This document shows, one piece after another, positions 1 through 6,427 of a stretch of DNA of 41,989 nucleotides. Below the pieces are notes generated by a model that was given only the letters and a program-made list of their open reading frames with translations, searched no databases and had not been told where the DNA came from. A program made the translations under genes and the position numbers. Numbering within the stretch: position 1 is the stretch's first letter; each line of letters begins with the position of its first letter. This DNA is from an uncultured Prevotellaceae bacterium (GTDB lineage: Bacteria > Bacteroidota > Bacteroidia > Bacteroidales > Bacteroidaceae). The stretch is taken from positions 1 through 41,989 of the forward strand of contig CACXFT010000083.1 in assembly GCA_902767045.1 (NCBI GenBank), read 5' to 3'.

Positions 1-75
1 ATCAGATAGGGGTAGCCAGCCATTCTTATGGCTGGAAGAACGTTCGGTGTATCTCAGGCGTGCCTTTAGGTACGC
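1..75 (+). repeat. REP-like repeat copy 1 (GTAG hairpin plus small palindrome)
   Basis: A GTAG tetranucleotide at 12-15 is followed directly by the hairpin CCAGCCAT-tctt-ATGGCTGG (16-35). A second short palindrome, GCGTGCCTTTAGGTACGC, lies at 58-75. Bases 1-48 match 13434-13481 almost exactly, and both modules recur in inverted pairs at 9183-9341. A GTAG or GGAG tetranucleotide in front of a short hairpin is the known layout of REP sequences mobilised by RAYT transposases. That link is an inference here, since no RAYT gene is present in the window. Confidence 0.7.
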
Positions 76-157
76 GATATTCCACTTAATACCCTAATAC
101 CATGAGAAACAATATAGATTGGCAGATGACCAAGGGCTGGTCATTTTCATGGGGCAG

Positions 158-370
158 CACACCGAAGGTGTGCACTTTCAGTAACCGGGGGTTCGAGCGA
201 AGCGAGTACCCCCGGACTAAAACCTCTAACAAGTGTATGCACTCTGAAAGAGTGCCCGAATGCCAAGTTCGTCGACCCTTTCAGGGTCGTTACATTGTAT
301 TGTTAGCAGTTCCCGGGGGTACTCGCTTCGTTCGCACCCCCGGTTACTGAAAGTGCACACCTTCGGCGTG
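158..370. repeat. Large inverted repeat, 58-base arms, MITE-like
   Basis: Bases 158-215 and 313-370 are reverse complements with about three mismatches. Each arm is built from two smaller hairpins: CACACC-gaa-GGTGTG and CCGGGGGT...ACCCCCGG. The central 97 bases carry more hairpins (GCACTC-tgaaa-GAGTGC near 239-255, and CGACCC-tttca-GGGTCG near 273-289) and a CTAACAA/TTGTTAG pair that extends the stem. The whole 213 bases could fold into one branched hairpin. No protein gene is credible in 1-540; the short reading frames there follow the palindrome symmetry. Confidence 0.7.
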
Positions 371-462
371 CTCTCTGTGAACGTTTACCGCACAGCAATA
401 ATACATCATCGTCTAAACACTAAATTTCTCTACGATTATTTCTGCGTATTAAAAAAAATGTA

Positions 463-470
463 TAACTTTG
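463..470 (+). promoter_or_regulatory. mreB promoter, -7 element
   Basis: TAACTTTG matches the Bacteroidetes sigma-ABfr -7 consensus TAnnTTTG, about 70 bases before the mreB ATG. No clear -33 TTG is seen at the expected distance. Confidence 0.6.
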
Positions 471-540
471 CAAGCTGAATGAATGTAGGTAGCACAAAAG
501 CTCGAAAACTCAAGAAATTAATAGGTAATTAGAAAAGAAT

Positions 541-1563
541 ATGGGATTTTTTAGTTTTGTTCAAGAAATAGCCATGGACCTGGGAACCGCCAACACCATC
601 ATCATCAGTCACGACGAGATTGTGGTGAACGAACCCTCTGTGGTGGCCCTCGACCGCCGAACCGACAAGATGATTGCCGTTGGAACCAAGGCAAAAATGA
701 TGTATGAAAAAGAACAACCCAGCATACGAACCATACGCCCACTTCGCGACGGTGTGATAGCTGACTTCTCTGCATGCGAACAGATGATGCGCGGACTGAT
801 TAAAATGGTGCATTCTGGCCGACGTTTCTTCACACCCTCGCTGCGAATGGTTATCGGTGTTCCCTCCGGCTCAACCGAAGTGGAACTGCGCGCCGTGCGC
901 GACAGTGCCGAACATGCCGACGGACGCGACGTGTACCTGATTTTTGAACCCATGGCAGCTGCCATAGGCATCGGGCTCGATGTGGAAGCTCCGGAAGGAA
1001 ACATGATTGTTGACATAGGCGGCGGAACCACCGAGATTGCCGTTATCTCGCTGGGCGGCATCGTGTCGAACAACTCCATCAAAGTAGCAGGCGACGACCT
1101 CACCGCCGACATTCAGGAATACCTGAGCCGACAGCACAACGTGCGCATCAGTGAGCGCATGGCCGAACGCATCAAAATTAGTGTGGGCTCAGCACTGCCC
1201 GACCTGGGCGACGAGGCTCCGGATGATTTCGTGGTGGTTGGTCCCAACAAAATTACAGCACTGCCCATGGAAGTGTCGGTATGCTACCAAGAGATTGCAC
1301 ACTGTCTCGACCGCACCATTGTACGCATTGAAACAGCCGTGCTCTCGGCGCTCGAGAACACACCGCCCGAACTTTATGCCGACATTGTGAAAAACGGCAT
1401 ATACCTCACCGGTGGCGGTGCCTTGCTGCGCGGACTGGCCAAGCGCCTCACCGACAAGATCAACATCCAGTTCCATGTGGCCGACGACCCCCTGCTCTGT
1501 GTGGCCAAGGGTGCCGGCATTGCACTGAAGAACGTGAACCGCTTCTCGTTCCTGATGAGATAA
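541..1563 (+). CDS. mreB: Rod shape-determining protein MreB (bacterial actin)
   Basis: MreB is the actin homologue that polymerises on the inner face of the cytoplasmic membrane and guides side-wall peptidoglycan synthesis together with MreC, MreD, PBP2 and RodA. The 340-residue protein has the usual family length. It shows the phosphate-1 motif MDLGTANT (residues 12-19) and the phosphate-2 motif DIGGGTTEI (158-166), with the adenosine-side motif LTGGGALLRG near the C-terminus. The start ATG at 541 gives MGFFSF, a hydrophobic N-terminus that fits membrane binding. A -7 promoter element lies about 70 bases upstream and a strong terminator about 80 bases downstream. In Bacteroides genomes that I recall, mreB is directly next to mreC; here about 1.6 kb with a repeat block and the IMP cyclohydrolase gene separates them. 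Confidence 0.97.
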   Translation: MGFFSFVQEIAMDLGTANTIIISHDEIVVNEPSVVALDRRTDKMIAVGTKAKMMYEKEQPSIRTIRPLRDGVIADFSACEQMMRGLIKMVHSGRRFFTPSLRMVIGVPSGSTEVELRAVRDSAEHADGRDVYLIFEPMAAAIGIGLDVEAPEGNMIVDIGGGTTEIAVISLGGIVSNNSIKVAGDDLTADIQEYLSRQHNVRISERMAERIKISVGSALPDLGDEAPDDFVVVGPNKITALPMEVSVCYQEIAHCLDRTIVRIETAVLSALENTPPELYADIVKNGIYLTGGGALLRGLAKRLTDKINIQFHVADDPLLCVAKGAGIALKNVNRFSFLMR

Positions 1564-1593
1564 CCTGTTAGCAAGCAGCCCATAGAGAATTTG

Positions 1594-1627
1594 ACTTTAG
1601 ACTTAGACTATAGACTTTAGACTTTAG
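1594..1627 (-). repeat. Short heptamer array, ACTTTAG/ACTATAG type
   Basis: Five degenerate copies of ACTTTAG or ACTATAG (one is 6 bases long). They are the reverse complement of the 26-unit CTAAAGT/CTATAGT array at 2273-2454. Together with the adjacent GTGACGAAAT (1631-1640) and its inverse ATTTCGTCAC (2260-2269), the two arrays form inverted ends around 1628-2272. Confidence 0.8.
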
Positions 1628-1640
1628 GGCGTGACGAAAT

Positions 1641-1705
1641 CCCCGAAGGGGTGACATCATATCATTGAACAATTCAATGATGTCACCCCTTCGGGGTTTT
1701 TGTTG
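1641..1705 (+). terminator. Intrinsic terminator after mreB
   Basis: A 20-base perfect stem pairs CCCCGAAGGGGTGACATCAT (1641-1660) with 1677-1696. The loop holds a further TGAA-caa-TTCA mini stem, and the run TTTTTGTTGTT follows. It should end the mreB transcript, making mreB monocistronic. The hairpin core also belongs to the inverted-repeat structure of this intergenic block. Confidence 0.75.
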
Positions 1706-1950
1706 TTGAAATGCCCTATTTGCAGGGGTTCTTGCTTTAGGCAAGCGTCCCTGCGGGCCGAGCGCCGCTTCGCTCCACCGCCTGCCTGTAATTCTGTCGC
1801 CCTTTCTTCACCACCTGCCTGTAGTTCTTCCTCCTTTCAGGGTTTTTAGAGCGTGCTATGTTCTAATAACCAATTTGGGGTGCTGCTATATTCCTGGACT
1901 CTCCCCTTAGGACCGTTTGTTGAAGAAATCGGGGAGTTCGTTGAATAAAC
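1706..1950. other. Non-coding stretch with degenerate repeats
   Basis: No reading frame of note was found. CCNCCTGCCTGTARTTCT occurs twice (around 1778-1796 and 1811-1829), each time followed by a pyrimidine-rich run. Nothing else was recognised. Confidence 0.5.
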
Positions 1951-1981
1951 TTGCACCTTATTATATTATGTAGTACCTTTG
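1951..1981 (+). promoter_or_regulatory. Orphan Bacteroidetes promoter (TTG-N20-TACCTTTG)
   Basis: TTG at 1951-1953 and TACCTTTG at 1974-1981 are separated by 20 bases, a textbook Bacteroidetes promoter. No protein gene follows: the first ATG (1994) opens only about nine codons. The promoter therefore points to a small RNA or to a gene that has been lost. Confidence 0.65.
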
Positions 1982-1986
1982 CAGCA

Positions 1987-2158
1987 GATTAAAATGAGTT
2001 TTTGTTTATGTCAATTTCAATAGTAGTTTTTCTTCAATAGGCAACTCCACCTGATAAAAGGTTTAGGTATTTAAAAACTAGCAGAGAAGTTGAAATTTTT
2101 GAGTTAATTACTGTGTTTTCTGGATGGGCCGCCTCGTGAGAAGCGGTCCATCTCTTGT
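1987..2158 (+). ncRNA. Candidate small structured RNA between mreB and the IMP cyclohydrolase gene
   Basis: The region starts just after a complete promoter and has nested complementary segments in hairpin order: AATTTCAA (2013-2020) with TTGAAATT (2090-2097), then TAGTTTTT (2024-2031) with AAAAACTA (2073-2080), then ACCT (2049-2052) with AGGT (2059-2062). It ends with a 10-pair stem, 2123-2132 with 2143-2152 (one G-U pair), followed by a U-rich stretch that could terminate transcription. A long interrupted hairpin of this size resembles 6S-like or other regulatory RNAs, but I cannot assign a family. It could also be a chance fold in AT-rich DNA. Confidence 0.3.
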
Positions 2159-2170
2159 GTGTCGACCACA

Positions 2171-2242
2171 CGACCCCACGACCCCACGACCCCACCCCTA
2201 ACCCCTCCACGACCCCACCCCTACCCCCTCCCAAGGGAGGGG
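2171..2242 (-). repeat. G-quadruplex-type run and CCACCCCTAACCCCTCC repeat
   Basis: The plus strand has nine runs of three to five C between 2174 and 2232, separated by one to seven bases, so the minus strand fits the G4 motif several times over. It contains the direct repeat CACGACCCCA and the dispersed motif CCACCCCTAACCCCTCC, which recurs inverted at 41924-41940. It ends in the palindrome CCCCTCCC-aa-GGGAGGGG (2225-2242). Confidence 0.7.
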
Positions 2243-2272
2243 AAAAGACCCCTTCGGAGATTTCGTCACACC

Positions 2273-2454
2273 CTAAAGTCTAAAGTCTATAGTCTATAGT
2301 CTAAAGTCTATAGTCTAAAGTCTATAGTCTAAAGTCTAAAGTCTATAGTCTAAAGTCTATAGTCTATAGTCTATAGTCTAAAGTCTATAGTCTAAAGTCC
2401 ATAGTCTATAGTCTAAAGTCTATAGTCTAAAGTCTGAAGTCTAAAGTCTAAAGT
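2273..2454 (+). repeat. 26-copy heptamer array CTAAAGT/CTATAGT
   Basis: Twenty-six consecutive 7-base units with almost no length change. Nearly all are CTAAAGT or CTATAGT, differing only at the fourth base; single variants CCATAGT and CTGAAGT occur. The array ends about 60 bases before the -7 element of the next gene. The inverse array is at 1594-1627. Such an array is expected to vary in copy number between isolates. Confidence 0.95.
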
Positions 2455-2516
2455 CAAATCCTACAGTCAAAAAGAAAAATTCTTGTATATAATTTCAGCG
2501 AATAAAAAAAAACAAG

Positions 2517-2524
2517 TAACTTTG
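2517..2524 (+). promoter_or_regulatory. Promoter -7 element for the purH-mreC-mreD-mrdA-rodA run
   Basis: TAACTTTG, 51 bases before the ATG at 2576. No TTG at a good -33 distance was seen. It is the only promoter visible before mreC. Confidence 0.55.
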
Positions 2525-2575
2525 CAGTCGGAATAGGTGTTTCCCGTTAGGTGGAACACGAAAAAAGGAACAAAC

Positions 2576-3169
2576 ATGGCAGTCACAAAACAAATCAAGA
2601 CAGCATTGGTATCGGTATTCCACAAAGACGGGCTCGACGAGTTGCTCGCCAAGCTGAATGCCGAGGGTGTGAAATTTCTATCAACCGGTGGAACACAGAA
2701 GTTCATCGAGTCGCTTGGTTATGAATGTCAGGCAGTGGAGAGCCTCACCTCTTATCCCTCCATTCTGGGCGGGCGAGTGAAAACACTGCATCCAAAAGTG
2801 TTCGGCGGCATATTGGCACGCCGCAACGAAGAAGGCGACCGCCAGCAGATGCAGCAATACGACATTCCGGAAATAGACCTGGTGATTGTAGACCTCTATC
2901 CCTTTGAGCAAACCGTTGCCAGTGGTGCCCAAGAGCAAGACATCATTGAGAAAATAGATATTGGCGGCATCTCGCTCATTCGCGCAGGAGCCAAAAACTT
3001 CAACGACGTGGTGATTGTGCCCAGCAAGGCACAATACGGTCAACTTCTCAGCATCCTGAACGAACAGGGAGCGCAAACCACACTCGAACAGCGCCGTCAG
3101 TTTGCTGCAGCTGCCTTTGGCGTGAGCAGTCACTACGACACTGCCATCCACAACTGGTTCGAGCAATAA
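2576..3169 (+). CDS. purH: Single-domain IMP cyclohydrolase (PurH N-terminal domain only)
   Basis: The 197-residue product corresponds to the N-terminal, MGS-like IMP cyclohydrolase domain of PurH, which closes FAICAR to IMP in the last step of purine synthesis. Motifs typical of PurH are visible: STGGT near residue 35, SYPSILGGRVKTLHPKVFGG near residue 60, IVDLYPFE near 105, and DIGGISLIRAGAKN near 130. It ends cleanly at HYDTAIHNWFEQ, where full-length PurH (about 500 residues) would continue into the AICAR formyltransferase domain. No remnant of that domain lies downstream, since mreC starts 37 bases later. The gene may be a natural split form with the formyltransferase encoded elsewhere. 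ATG 2576 is chosen over GTG 2537 because it gives the family N-terminus. It probably leads the transcript for mreC-rodA. Confidence 0.88.
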   Translation: MAVTKQIKTALVSVFHKDGLDELLAKLNAEGVKFLSTGGTQKFIESLGYECQAVESLTSYPSILGGRVKTLHPKVFGGILARRNEEGDRQQMQQYDIPEIDLVIVDLYPFEQTVASGAQEQDIIEKIDIGGISLIRAGAKNFNDVVIVPSKAQYGQLLSILNEQGAQTTLEQRRQFAAAAFGVSSHYDTAIHNWFEQ

Positions 3170-3206
3170 GTAATAAGTTTCACCTCTCTTTCGTCTAAGA
3201 TACCGG

Positions 3207-4073
3207 GTGCAAAATCTTATTGCCTTCTTAGTAAAAAACAACCACTGGTTTGTGTTCTGCCTGCTTGAGGTTGTTAGTGCTGTGCTGTTGTTTCACTACA
3301 ACAGCTATCAGGGCAGTGTGTGGTTTTCATCGGCCAACTACATGGCGGGCAAGGTTTTCGAAGTCCGCTCGGGGGTGGAATCATACTTCACCCTGAATGC
3401 ACTCAATGAAAAGCTCACACAGCGAAACATTGAACTGGAGCAGAAAGTGCAACAACTGACCACGCAACTGGAGGTTGCCACTGCCGACTCTTCCCTCATG
3501 ACCGGTGAGCTGAGCCGACTGCGAGAGAATTTCACCATGATTCCGGCCAAGGTGGTGAGCAACGAGGTGAACCGGGCCGACAACCTCATCACCATTGACA
3601 AAGGTGCTGCCGACGGTGTGCGCAAAGACATGGGCGTGGTGTGCGGCACCGGCGTGGTGGGCATTGTATACCTGGTTTCGCAACACTACTCGGTGGTGAT
3701 TCCTGTGCTGAGCAGCAAGTCGAACATCAGCTGCACCATACAGAACCGCGGCTACTTCGGCTACCTCCACTGGACGGGCGGCTCGCCCAAGCTGGCCTAT
3801 GTCGACGATGTTCCCCGCCATGCCCGTTTCCGGCTCTACGACAAGGTGGTCACCAGCGGCTATTCGTCGGTGTTTCCTCCGGGGGTGTTGGTGGGAAAGA
3901 TTCTGCATGTCTACAACTCGCCCGACGGAATCTCCTATCGGATGCAGGTGGAACTTTCGACCGATTTCACCCGACTGCGCGACGTGTGCGTGATTGACGA
4001 CACGGTTATGAACGAACGCCTCAGGGTGATGCGTGAAGCACAAGATTCGTTGAAAACAGACAAGCATGAATAG
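3207..4073 (+). CDS. mreC: Rod shape-determining protein MreC
   Basis: MreC is the bitopic periplasmic scaffold that links MreB and MreD to PBP2. The 288-residue protein starts at a GTG (3207), which gives the family-typical N-terminus with one membrane segment (about residues 10-28), followed by NSYQGSVWFSSANYMAGKVF. A coiled coil covers about residues 60-100, and two beta-barrel subdomains follow (for example NLITIDKGAADGVRKDMGVV and GSPKLAYVDDVPRHARF). The stop codon TAG is directly followed by the mreD ATG, so translational coupling is likely. Confidence 0.95.
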   Translation: MQNLIAFLVKNNHWFVFCLLEVVSAVLLFHYNSYQGSVWFSSANYMAGKVFEVRSGVESYFTLNALNEKLTQRNIELEQKVQQLTTQLEVATADSSLMTGELSRLRENFTMIPAKVVSNEVNRADNLITIDKGAADGVRKDMGVVCGTGVVGIVYLVSQHYSVVIPVLSSKSNISCTIQNRGYFGYLHWTGGSPKLAYVDDVPRHARFRLYDKVVTSGYSSVFPPGVLVGKILHVYNSPDGISYRMQVELSTDFTRLRDVCVIDDTVMNERLRVMREAQDSLKTDKHE

Positions 4074-4580
4074 ATGAATATAGAATTTTTTAAAAACACA
4101 CTGTTCACCATTGGACTGCTGCTCCTGCAGGCGCTGGTGTTCAATCAAGTGCATCTATTCGGCTGTGCTACACCTCTTATATATATATATGCAGCCCTGC
4201 TCTTCCCGCGTGACTTTCCACGATGGGCAATTATCACATACTGCTTTGTGGTGGGACTGGTGATAGACATGTTCAACAACACACCGGGATTGGCGGCGGG
4301 CAGCATGACCCTTTTAGGAATGTTGCAACCCATGCTGCTATCGCTCTTCGTGCACCGCGACAATCCCAACGGGGCCGACCTGCACCCCTCTGTCAGCAGC
4401 ATTGGCTTTTCAAAGTTTGTCAACTACACCACGCTGTGCGTGTTCATCTATTGCACGGTGTTCTTCACACTTGAAGCTTTCAGCTTTTTCAATATGCTGC
4501 AATTGGTGCTCAACGTAGTGGGAAGCAGCGTGATTACAATACTGCTCATTGTTGTTGTTGAAACCCTGCGTGACTCATGA
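4074..4580 (+). CDS. mreD: Rod shape-determining protein MreD
   Basis: A small integral membrane protein of 168 residues with about five hydrophobic segments, as expected for MreD, which joins MreC in the elongasome. Identity is based mainly on size, hydrophobicity and position between mreC and mrdA, since MreD is poorly conserved. Its ATG follows the mreC stop with no gap. Its stop codon overlaps the mrdA start (ATGA), a sign of coupled translation. Confidence 0.92.
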   Translation: MNIEFFKNTLFTIGLLLLQALVFNQVHLFGCATPLIYIYAALLFPRDFPRWAIITYCFVVGLVIDMFNNTPGLAAGSMTLLGMLQPMLLSLFVHRDNPNGADLHPSVSSIGFSKFVNYTTLCVFIYCTVFFTLEAFSFFNMLQLVLNVVGSSVITILLIVVVETLRDS

Positions 4581-6427
4581 ATAACTTCGAACTCGAAAAC
4601 CGCCGACTGGTTATTGGTGGTGTGGCCATTCTCATTATTGTGGTCTACATCATCCGCTTGTTCATGCTGCAGCTGCTCAGCGACGACTATAAGAAAAATG
4701 CCGACTCGAATGCCTTTCTCAAAAAAATAGAATACCCCTCGAGAGGAGTCATTCGCGACCGCCATGGCAAGCTGCTCGTTTACAACCAGCCTGCCTACGA
4801 CATTATGGTTGTCACCAACGAAATGGCAGGGCACTTAGACACACTCGAACTGTGCGCCACACTGGGCATCACCCGCGAACAGTTTGAAAAACGCATGCTC
4901 GACATCAAGAACAAAGACAAGAACCCCGGCTATTCGCGCTTCACACAGCAGATTTTCATGAGTCAGCTTTCCGACAGGGAGTTTTCGGTGTTCCAAGAGA
5001 AGATGTTCCGCTTCCCGGGCTTCTACATTCAGCGGCGCAGCATCAGACAATATCAATACCCCTACGCTGCGCATGTGCTCGGCGATGTGGGCGAGGTTTC
5101 CAGAGGCGACATTGAGGAAGACCCCTACTACCAGGCTGGCGACTATATCGGCAAGCTGGGCATTGAACGATTCTATGAGAAACAGCTGCGCGGAGAAAAA
5201 GGGGTGCAGATTCTGCTGCACGATGCACACGGGCGCATTCAGGGAAAATATCAAAACGGGGCCTTCGACCGCAAACCTATTCCGGGAAAAGACCTCACAC
5301 TGTCTATCGACATACGCCTGCAGGCGCTCGGCGAACGACTCCTCGAAGGAAAGATTGGCTCCATCGTGGCCATAGAACCGGCCACGGGTGAGGTGCTGTG
5401 CATGGTGTCGTCGCCTTCTTACGACCCCCGACTCATGGTGGGCCGACAACGAGGGAAGAACCACCGCCAACTGGCGCTCAACACCTGGAAACCGCTGCTC
5501 AACCGCTCCATCATGGGACAATATCCGCCGGGCTCCACCTTCAAAACCACACAGGCGCTCACCTTCCTCAGCGAAGGAATCATAACCCCCACAACGCTCT
5601 TACCCTGCCACCACGGGTTTGTGCACCGCGGACTGCGAGTGGGCTGTCACGGACATGCTTCGCCGCTGCCACTGGTGCCGGCCATCTCAACTTCGTGCAA
5701 CGGCTATTTCTGCTGGGGACTCTACTACATGATGGGCAACCGCAAGAAATATCCACATGTGCAGGATGCCATGAACAAATGGCGAGACTATATGGTTTCG
5801 ATGGGATTCGGATATAAGCTGGGCATAGACCTGCCCGGAGAGAGACGCGGGCTCATTCCCAATGCCGAATACTACGACAATGCCTACAACAAGTCGTGGA
5901 ACGGGCTCACCATCATCTCCATCGCCATCGGACAGGGCGAGGTGAATGCCACGCCCCTGCAGATTGCCAACCTGGCTGCCACCATCGCCAACCGCGGCTA
6001 CTACTATGTGCCGCATGTGGTGAGAAAGGTGAAGGGGGAACCGCTCGACACCACCTTCACACGCAAGCATGTATCGAAAGCCAGCCGACAAGCCTACGAA
6101 TACATCGTGGCCGGCATGCGCTCGGCAGTGGAAAGGGGGACCTGCCGCTCGGCCGAACGTGCCGACTATGCCGTGTGCGGAAAAACGGGAACGGCACAGA
6201 ACCGCGGACAAGACCACTCGGTGTTTATGGGATTTGCACCTATGGAGAAGCCAAAGATTGCCGTGGCGGTGTATGTGGAGAACGGTGGATGGGGAGCCGA
6301 CTACGGGGTGCCGCTCGGTTCGCTCATCATGGAACAATATATCAACGGAAAACTATCGCAGGCTTCTGAAGAAAAAGCGACCGTTTTCCAACACAAACGC
6401 ATTTCCTATGGAGCAGCCAACAGATAG
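4577..6427 (+). CDS. mrdA: Penicillin-binding protein 2, elongasome transpeptidase
   Basis: PBP2 cross-links peptidoglycan in the periplasm during side-wall growth and works with RodA. The 616-residue protein has one N-terminal membrane anchor (about residues 10-32), a dimerisation or pedestal domain with the PSRGVIRDRHG motif near residue 54, and the three transpeptidase motifs: SxxK with Ser320 and Lys323 in PPGSTFK, SxN at Ser373-Asn375 (SCN), and KTGT at 536-539. All catalytic residues are present. The start overlaps the mreD stop by 4 bases, and its 3' end overlaps the rodA start by 20 bases. Confidence 0.96.
   Translation: MNNFELENRRLVIGGVAILIIVVYIIRLFMLQLLSDDYKKNADSNAFLKKIEYPSRGVIRDRHGKLLVYNQPAYDIMVVTNEMAGHLDTLELCATLGITREQFEKRMLDIKNKDKNPGYSRFTQQIFMSQLSDREFSVFQEKMFRFPGFYIQRRSIRQYQYPYAAHVLGDVGEVSRGDIEEDPYYQAGDYIGKLGIERFYEKQLRGEKGVQILLHDAHGRIQGKYQNGAFDRKPIPGKDLTLSIDIRLQALGERLLEGKIGSIVAIEPATGEVLCMVSSPSYDPRLMVGRQRGKNHRQLALNTWKPLLNRSIMGQYPPGSTFKTTQALTFLSEGIITPTTLLPCHHGFVHRGLRVGCHGHASPLPLVPAISTSCNGYFCWGLYYMMGNRKKYPHVQDAMNKWRDYMVSMGFGYKLGIDLPGERRGLIPNAEYYDNAYNKSWNGLTIISIAIGQGEVNATPLQIANLAATIANRGYYYVPHVVRKVKGEPLDTTFTRKHVSKASRQAYEYIVAGMRSAVERGTCRSAERADYAVCGKTGTAQNRGQDHSVFMGFAPMEKPKIAVAVYVENGGWGADYGVPLGSLIMEQYINGKLSQASEEKATVFQHKRISYGAANR

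Noticed and set aside
102-478. Short frames near the window start
   Set aside because: They run through the inverted repeat and have no ribosome site or family resemblance.
2034-2234. Gly/Arg/Trp-rich 66-codon frame on the minus strand
   Set aside because: It is produced by the C-rich repeat (MGGGRGGVVEGLG...) and has no promoter in front.
2273-2454. CRISPR array or iteron-type origin
   Set aside because: The 7-base units have no spacers and no replication initiator gene is nearby.
6069-6407. Longer N-terminus for RodA
   Set aside because: The additional 113 codons overlap mrdA in another frame, and RodA homology starts only after ATG 6408.
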